Source: Pyrrhosoma nymphula (Eukaryota > Arthropoda > Insecta > Odonata > Coenagrionidae). From it: a DNA stretch of 64,000 nt. Shown here one piece after another: positions 53,101-62,100 of this stretch. The notes below the pieces were generated by a model. It saw nothing but the letters and a program-made list of their open reading frames with translations. It was not told the DNA's origin and did no database searches. The DNA lies in assembly GCA_963573305.1 (NCBI GenBank), contig OY754330.1, positions 8,060,001-8,124,000 of the forward strand, read 5' to 3'. The position numbers and the translations under genes are program-made. Within the stretch, counting starts at the first letter, position 1; the number at the start of each line of letters is the position of its first letter.

Positions 53101-56100
53101 TGAGTAAGGATCCTTAAGCCCTCTTTTCCTCCACGCAAAGCATTAAGCGACAAACCAGGCAATGGCAGGTTAAATGTTGAGAAACTAGGTGTGAGTCTGA
53201 ATAATGCATCGACATTATTTACTGATAAATTAATTGAATGAACTACCATTTCATCTTGTTCGTACTTACAAAATTTTCCTGTGCTTTTATATGTGTACAT
53301 TTTGCTGGGATCAAAGCAAACTGTTTGCTATGTTGTTACGGAAATATCACTACAAGAGTTTGTTTTATGGCTTTTCTGCTGTGTTCTTCAAGGAAATTAT
53401 ACATTTAGCAACTGTAGTCTCATTACTGTGACGTTTTTTGATTCATGGTACCACATGCTAATGCTTTTTTTGAAGGAATAATACTTGGAATTTACCGAAC
53501 ATTAATTTAGGAAACTTATTTTTATGTATTTGACTCAGATCATTGGAAAGCGGCCATTTTACATCAATGTGGATTTCCCTCGCTCAGTCATTGTTGGAGA
53601 AGTCGTTGCAGTTTCCATTGCAGTGACTAATAATATGAACCAGGACCTGAATGTTGATCTGTCTCTTGATAATTCAGAGGGTCACTTGGAGTTCATCGAG
53701 AACAGTGAAAAGAAATTTACCAGTAAGTGGAAGTGTCTCCTTTGATACTCTATGATGCTGTTTCATACCACGTTCATTGGTTTCTCTTTTGATGCTTTCA
53801 AAATTTAACTTTTCCCGCAGTAAAATACGGGATGTTTGTCCTTAAACATCTTCTGTATTGATTTTTGACCTGTGCATATTTCTTGAACCATTGACCCCGT
53901 ACTCTTGCTGGAATGCTTAAGCAAAATCATCGTCGACCAAACCAACAAATGGCCGATCCTGAAAAATTTAGAGATTCCCTTTTAACACTAGAAGGAAGGG
54001 ATTTTGACCCATAACGTGTTCAAAATCTAATTTAACTACTCATTTGTGATTTGATTCTTTTCAATTTTTTTTACTTCGTGCCTTCATACTTATATTTTAC
54101 TATTTGGAAAGGAAATTTCATAATTGCTGTTGCTTAATTTTTTAATTGATGTAGGAGACCTAGAAGGACGGCTATGGGTCATTTTGACCCATTACTTCTT
54201 TTTGTATTGGAGTCAAGTTTTCTCACCATTTTCTTCTCCTACAGATCATTGATATTTATTTACATCAACTAAAATATATCAGCCCACATTTGGATCAGTA
54301 CTTGAAGCCTTTATATTTCATTTGAATGCCATTCGTTCATAGCGGAGCTCTCCTGGTTGTGGCTTACCAAGATTATAGACATTTTTTGCTTTCAAATCAT
54401 CTTTCAATTTGACTTACAATTGAAATCGCCAGAGGAATCAGATCAAAAATATGTCACTTTCATTCTGCCATTGTATATGTTATCATCGTATTCATTATTA
54501 AAATTTGTAGCGTCAAATATGACAGCTAGATGATAGGAATGTGAGCAGCATTGCTGCCATTTCCAGAATGAGTGGTGGCCAGGTACAGTGGCCAATGGTG
54601 TGGCAATGGAATAGGAGAGGTTATTGAGCATTTACAGAAACTGAAGAAGCATATTTTTTTTAGCCAAGGACTGTTACAAAAGAAATTAATAATGTTTATA
54701 TGGTGTGGAGGGCACTAGCCAACAACCATGAATGTAGTCTATTTTGGGATTAGGCCCCAAGTATTAAAAGAGCCATTAACAAAACTGGTTTCTCTTAATA
54801 TTGACTTTGTAATACAGTCAAACCTCCCAATAGCGGACAGGTTTTGGCCTGGAAAAATCGTCCGCTATTGAGAGGTGTCCGCTATTCAGAGGAGACCGAA
54901 ATTAGGACACGCTTCTCTATGCAGTAACTACGCCAGACGTTAAATAGGCTGGTAACTATGCCAGGCAATATTAAAATATAAAGGCATTCATATATTTCAT
55001 TTATCTTCTGTGTCTTAAATTTGAAAAATTACACATTTCAGCAAAAATTATGGAATAAAATCATTAAACAGTTTTTATTCAGAGAGCAGCTAGGAGCACA
55101 TCACGATCATAACAAAAGTCGAAAACGTGGGCCCTTGAAAAGAGAGTATGTACATACCTTTTAGAGTTTAAAATAGATTAATTACAGTAACCGAATTATG
55201 TATTTATATGCACATAGTTTATGAAACAAATCAAATAATATCAGGTAATGAATAATGCCTTTTATTTTGCCCTATTTCCTCATTTTCACAGAGAAATATG
55301 GAAAAATTTACCTGATTTTTATTTTAAAAAGGTAAGAATTATGCCTCCCTTATGGTTGTCAACAGCATTTTATCCCATTTCCCATACTTTTCCCATTGCA
55401 AAAATTATCAAACTTGAAGCATGAAGAAATCAGTAATTTTCTGCTGCTTCGTGTTGGACTCACTCAGTTGTTTCTCTACGTGGGATTCCACGTGCGAAAT
55501 CTACTGCAGTCCTGTGGCATCTCCTTTGCTCAAAAAAACTTGTTTTATATCTTCGATACTCCTCAAAGTCTCTTTCACTGTAAGAATTTTAATCTGGCAT
55601 TCTTGCGATCCGTCGATACTGTCTTCATCGCTTTCAATATTCTCCGGTTTTGAGTCGCAAATCAGGTCTTCTATCTTCGAGGGATTCGTCTTCTGTGCAT
55701 CATCTATGTCGGTATAGTCTCCAACCACTTCTCCACCCCATGTTTTTGACCAGTGTCTCCAACTCTTTACGGCCAGAGCTCTCAATTATGGCAACAGGAT
55801 TTTCATCTGAGCAACAGAATCCTGCTTTAACAAAACAGTTAAAGACAGTTTGTCCTTTAACGTCCTTCACCGACGAAACTATCCAAACAACGGCATCGAG
55901 AACATTGATCCTTTTTGAGAGTGCACTTTCTGGTATTTTGTCTTCAACTGTCAGTAAAATGTGTCTCAGCATCCTTTTTCTATAATGTATTTTGAAATAT
56001 TGGATTATTCCTTGATCCAAAGGTTGACAAGTAGACTTCGTGTTTTGTGGGAAAAAAATTAATTTAACATTTTCTAACTTCAAGTGTGGATGGGATGGAG

Positions 56101-59100
56101 CATTATCCAGAAACAAGATCACCTTTCTTCTTTCCCTTCCCATTTTCCGGTCGAACCTTGTAAACCAGTCAGTCATTATATCGTGAGTAATCCACGCTTT
56201 TTTATTAGCTCGCCAGTCCACCCCAGGATTGTTTATGTTCATGTTCATAAAACAACGTGGTCTGAAGGCTCTTCCAATCACAAGTGGCCGTTCAAATTCG
56301 CCTACCATATTAACACACAACAAGAGTGTAATTCTTACTTTTGATACTTTTCCACCGGAGCATTTTTCTTTTTTTTAGACACTTGGTCTTTTCTGGCAAG
56401 GCTTGAAAGAAAACTCTTGTCTCATCACAGTTAAAAATGTTCTTTTCGCTATAATTCTCACACAAATCGTTAAGTTTGGACCTCCACTCACACACGGTTT
56501 TCTCACTCTCGGAAGCTGATTCTCCACATACACTCTTGAATAAAATGTTATGATGCATTCTAAATTTCTGAAGCCAGCCATTTGATGCCACAAAGTGAGA
56601 AATACCTATTTCTTTCACAATTTCAAAAGCTTTTTCCTGGATTAATGACTCAGATATTGGAGTGTTAAATGATTGAGGCCTACAAAACCACTCATACGTG
56701 AGACTATCAATTGCTAAACCGTCAAATTCGTCTCTTTACATTTTCACCTTTGTCCTCAGCCCATTCTTTCATCAATCTCTCGTTGCTCTTAATGATGTCA
56801 CTCACTTGCGTCTTCCCAATTCCAAATTTTTCACCAATTGCACGTACACTTAACTTTTCAGCCTCTGACACATGCTAAATGTCAACTTTCTCCCTTAAGC
56901 ACAGCTTTTTCTTTTGCCAGCCATTTTTCTATGCAACAAAACACTTGCTGATGGACGGCTTCTAAGCACTTGCTCGCGTTTTCACTTGTTACCTCACAAC
57001 GTTCAAGGAGAGGCTACTGAGGCTAGTGTCGCAAGGACATTAAGTGAGAGCACTCCTCACCTCCCTCCCGCCCCCTTCCACCGGAACCTTTCCATTAGAA
57101 CCCTTTTGGGTCAGGGTACAGCTCTGGAAGTCATGTTTCTAGGAGACTGACATCTGTAGTTTTCGGGCTCTGACAGAGGAGAGACAAATTGGGGGTGTAC
57201 GCTCCTCAAGTGAGGAGCGTCGACTCTGTGCCTCCCCCCCCCCAGAAACCCTGGGAAACTTCCACTCCTCGGGGATGACCGGCGCTGACTCTGCACCCTC
57301 AAGCTTGACAAGTGACAAGCTTGACGGAGCAAGCTTGACACTGGAAGGTCTAGAAGCCCTCATTTTGCCCCCTTCACCACTTGCACATTGCTATCTACAT
57401 TCCCAGGGGGTCCACCTTGCATTGCTGCTCCCTTAGCATCTTCCTTCCCCCTTTCACTTCCTCCTCTCCTACACTCCCTGCTGTGCCGTGCCAGACCCTG
57501 ACCACCGTCTCTCTTGGTGATTACGTCACGCCCCCCCCCCTACTCGAAGGACTATCCCGCAGCAAAAAGGTGCTTGCTAAGATAAGCTTTAGTCTGGAAA
57601 AGTTCCTGAGTTCCTTCAACAAATGAGGTTTATTGTTCAGGAGAGGAGACATTTTTGCAGAATAGCTTGTTGCAAATGTCCGTAAATGGAGGTAATTGAA
57701 GGAAAAATGTTTCTCTTCTGTTGTCTGCATTCGTTATTGAGAGTGTCCGCTATTTGGAGGTATTATTTCCATAAGTTTCCATGCTCTACTGCCGGGGATT
57801 GAAAAACTGTCCGTTTTTAGGAGGTGTCTGCTATTGGGAGGTGTCCGTTAAGGGAGGTTTGACTGTACCACTTTTCTATGATAATACAAGGACAACTTTT
57901 AAGTGTTGGAATGTTATTCTTCTATCAAATGCTGGGTTAATGAACCCTTGCATATGAATGTTTCATACCTCACCATATATTGTCTTTTTAAAACATTATA
58001 TATTGGCAGTTTTGTTTGTCGACCATTCTTGTTTTAAAATTTTATCTTGTGAGTTGTATTTTTTCATTGTTTCTGTTGATTGATATGCGCATGTGTGATG
58101 AATTTTTTTACCGAACAGGTTTGATTGAGAAGAAAACGGTGGTGCTAGTGAGGCCTTCATCTACTGTTGTTTCTGTTTTTATGGCCAAGCCCAAACTAAT
58201 TGGAGAAATTGATATCAAAGTTTATGCCACAACTTCCACATCCCTGAGAGACTCAAAAACTCAAAGGCTGTTGGTGAAGGTAAATGAAAGCTCTTTAATT
58301 TTATTTAGATTGGAATAAAACATACGTATAAAGAATGGGGTTGTTATATTTGGCTGTGATGTCTTTTGATGATGCTTACATCTTTTCCTTTTTACTTCCT
58401 CAATTTGTCTTCCTTGGCTGTTCTTCGGACAATCTGCCACTTAGCCTGAAGGAGAAACAGTGCATGTAAATGAAGCATTGTTTGTGGATCTGCGATATGC
58501 CAAAAATTATGCTGCCAATTTGTCTGTGAATCTACCTCACAATTTTGTGGTCAATTCAGAAATGATATCAGTATCGGCTGTCGGTAAGTTGACGTGTGGT
58601 ACATACTTATACAGTCAAACCTCTTTAAAACGAAATTCTAGGGACCAAGAAAATTTTTTGTCGTATAGAGGTTTTTGTAATACAGAGGTTTCCCATGTAC
58701 AGAAGTTATGACCCATTTTAAAATCGTGACAGTAACTTTTTTTCGTTGTATAGAGAACTTGTCTTCTATAGAGGTTCGTTCTAAAGAGGCTTGACTGTAC
58801 TCACATATAGTTGAGCATGTAATTTATTCTAATTTCAAATGCAATCAATGTGCAGTGAAGTCTCTGCCAATACCCCTTGTTCTACGGAAAAGTGGTCGTT
58901 TGGAGAGGTGGTCATAGAATAGGGGGTGGCTTAATCCTGGATGGGACAAATTATGAAATACGTACATATTTCGCAAAATACAATGATAAAATTAAAGCTA
59001 ATATCTTCAATAATTGTAAAAGCTAATAGCGTGTTGATTAATTTTATTTACAAATGTTTTCTTAAGACTTTTTTCTACTGTTTATTTCACCCCGAAAATA

Positions 59101-62100
59101 TTTGATTAATTGTAGGGATGTGTGAGTAGCACTATTTGATCTCCAGTCGAGTATCGAGTCGTTGTAGTTACTTATGAGTATCGAGTCGAGTTGTATGAAC
59201 TATGGCAATATCCCAACCAGGCAATATAATAATGCATGCACCAACATATTCTCGTTTTCCCAATCCCCTAGTGCATTTTCTCTTCTGAACATATGGCCTG
59301 ATTTAGAAGGGAAAGGTGATAAGGAATTTTTATTGTAATTGTGACAGAATTAAGAGGTGAATTAAAATTAATGTATCTTGAACAGTTCCAATAGGACGAT
59401 TGAAATGAACTCACCTCTTGTAATGTGTCGACAGTTTTATTTAATGACTGCATTGGGTTGAAAACTTGTGTATCCAAAATTCCTAAGAAGAGCCCAGAGT
59501 AGTCATAGCAATTTAAGTTAGACAACAAGCAGACTATCAATACCTAATACAGTATGAGTCCGTCATTACAAGTGTGGTATATAGCGAGAATCTGACTGTA
59601 GCGAGTGATTTTTTACCAATGGTTGGTCTCATGGTAATAACATACGAAGTTGGACGGTTGTAGCGAGTGGTTATTTCTCTCGTATCGCCAATATGAGTAC
59701 AACTTTTCGTTTATGTCATCAAGGTTGCATAATTTAAGGGTACCTTCTGGTAAGAGCGACAAAGTTATTCAAAGAGAAATTACTTCGCAGCAATGTATCA
59801 CTTTGAAAAGAAAATGTACCTAATTTGAGATCAGAGTTCCAATTCTTTCTTCGCATGCTCTGATGCTCTAGGTATGTACGTTACTTATCCTATTGTGGTG
59901 ACGATGCGTTTCAAAGCTCTCTCGGGTGTTACGCAACATAATTTCAGATTGTGGAAAAATTGCGAGGAAGTGCGAAATCTACCTCACCACTACTACTGGA
60001 TTGATAATGGCAACATTCATTGTTTACTGTGACGGTTCCCGGCCCTTACCCGCGAGCTGTGGCCAATTAAAGACCGGGACAAACGTCCAAATATGAAATT
60101 TAGTTTTAAAATAATAGGTCTCGCGATAAAAACGGGGTTGGTGGGCTGGGTGATTAGTAGGGATAGGAATTTTTCGGTGGTTTGAGAGGGAGAAAAGCGG
60201 TACTTTGAAATTAGGAATTCGGTACTTTCAACAAGACATTTCGGTGTTTTCACAGTGACCATAAATTTATATATATATATATATACACATAAAATACAGT
60301 TTATTTCTAAGTCTAGAAAAGGGTCACTTATACTATACCCAATATGATCTGGGCTATTATGCAACACTTTCCCTTCTAGCCATGTTATGACTGAAGACAA
60401 TCACCTTGATGGCGGAACTTGGAAAAGTGGCACTAAATTAAAAATTATATTAAATACATTTCGTGTATTGACATGTAACTTTAGAGAATTTCCATCTTTG
60501 TGAAAGTTTGCTGCATTTACGTTCTTCGAAGATTTTAAATTTTTCCAATTGAGTCTTTCCCAAGCAACCTGACAATTGTAGAATATGTACATGACCGTAC
60601 TTTTATCGATACAATAAAATCCATCTTTTTGATACTAGAAAGCCCGGTCTCTTGCGCTTAATTTTGAATTCGGCATCTCAATAACTCGTCAAAATCACTT
60701 GAAAGCACAGAAACCAGGAATAAAACTAGGATACTTAACAGTTGTCACTGGAAAATAAACAGTCAGTCATTTGACGGAAATGGCCAAACACTAGGTCTAT
60801 GCTAAGGGTGGGACTCGTGAGGAGACCGGTCGCCAGCCTCTAGGAAATCCCAAGAAAAGGCAACCCTGGCTTAATCCCTGGACTGAGCCGTCGTGTCGGT
60901 CACCAGCGTCACAAGGGTAGAGGTTTTCCTGGTGGGTGCTTGGGATAATCGTTTTCACGACCGCCTGCAAGTATGCACCTTAGACCCTTTACCAATGGCA
61001 GCGGGAGGACAGTTTAGTCCTTTCATAAATAAGACTAAGTTGTCCTACCGCTGCATTTTGTTCTCAAAGCCATAAAACCAAAGAAGGCATCGTAGCGAAA
61101 GAGGAAGGGTTTAGTGAAGGCTCTGGAAGAAAAATTCGAAGCAGTTGCTAAAAACGATGTAACACTGAATGCTTTCGTGCTGCATTAATTTCCATGTCTA
61201 AAACACTGCTCATTTGTATATTTTTAAGGTATTTTAGGTGAACGTAAACATATATCGAAGAAAATTCAACGTGTAAGCAGTGGTTGCATACACCCAAGGG
61301 AATTAATTAATTACTCGATATTGGCGCATCAGTTATTAAAATTTGTTGAAATTCATAATTTTAAATAGCATACAAGTAATGTACATCAATGAAAAACATT
61401 AATTGAACGATTTCATTTTTTCGAAGAAAATTCTACGCGTAAGCAGTGGTTGCATACACCAAAGGGGATTAATTAATTACTCGATATTGGCGCATCGGTT
61501 TTCCAAAATTTGTTGAAAATCATCATTTTAAATCTTTCCAAAGTAATGTACATTAATGAAAAACACTAATGGATCGATTTCATTTTTATGAAAATTGACG
61601 CCCGCGGCAAAAAAAAACGGCAAATTTCACGTTCGCCCAAGGGGAAAAAACGGCAATTTCACGTTCGCCGCGAACGTTCCATCGCAGGAAAAGTTTGAGA
61701 AACCCTGCTGGAGCAGATTACTTAGAATAAATGCGCATATTGCTTTTCCTTTGTTCGACTCACCTCGGAGCGGAGAGCCACCGATCATAGATGCTGATAG
61801 ATGGTTATTCCACTAATTGTAAATATAAAGCACGGCGGCGTGACGAGCTGTGTATTGCCGGTTAGCGCCGTAAATCGAAAGCACCCGATGTCATCCTCCC
61901 GCGATTGTTATCGTAACACTGGTTATGCTACGATGAACTGCAAACTTCCGCATACCTCAGGAATATTTGCACACGAGTTCGTTTAAATCGAATTGAGAAC
62001 ATTTGCTTGCAATTTTAATGTTTTTCTTGCGTTTGAAATGTACTTCAACCATTTTCTCACAAATAATGAAAATTCGCGTTTTGGGGCACAATTCGCGACA

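Noticed and set aside
54815..57865. Host gene on the minus strand encoding a CENP-B-like protein
   Set aside because: It is enclosed by transposon inverted ends with TA duplications and has stops and a frameshift, so it is a Tigger transposase copy.
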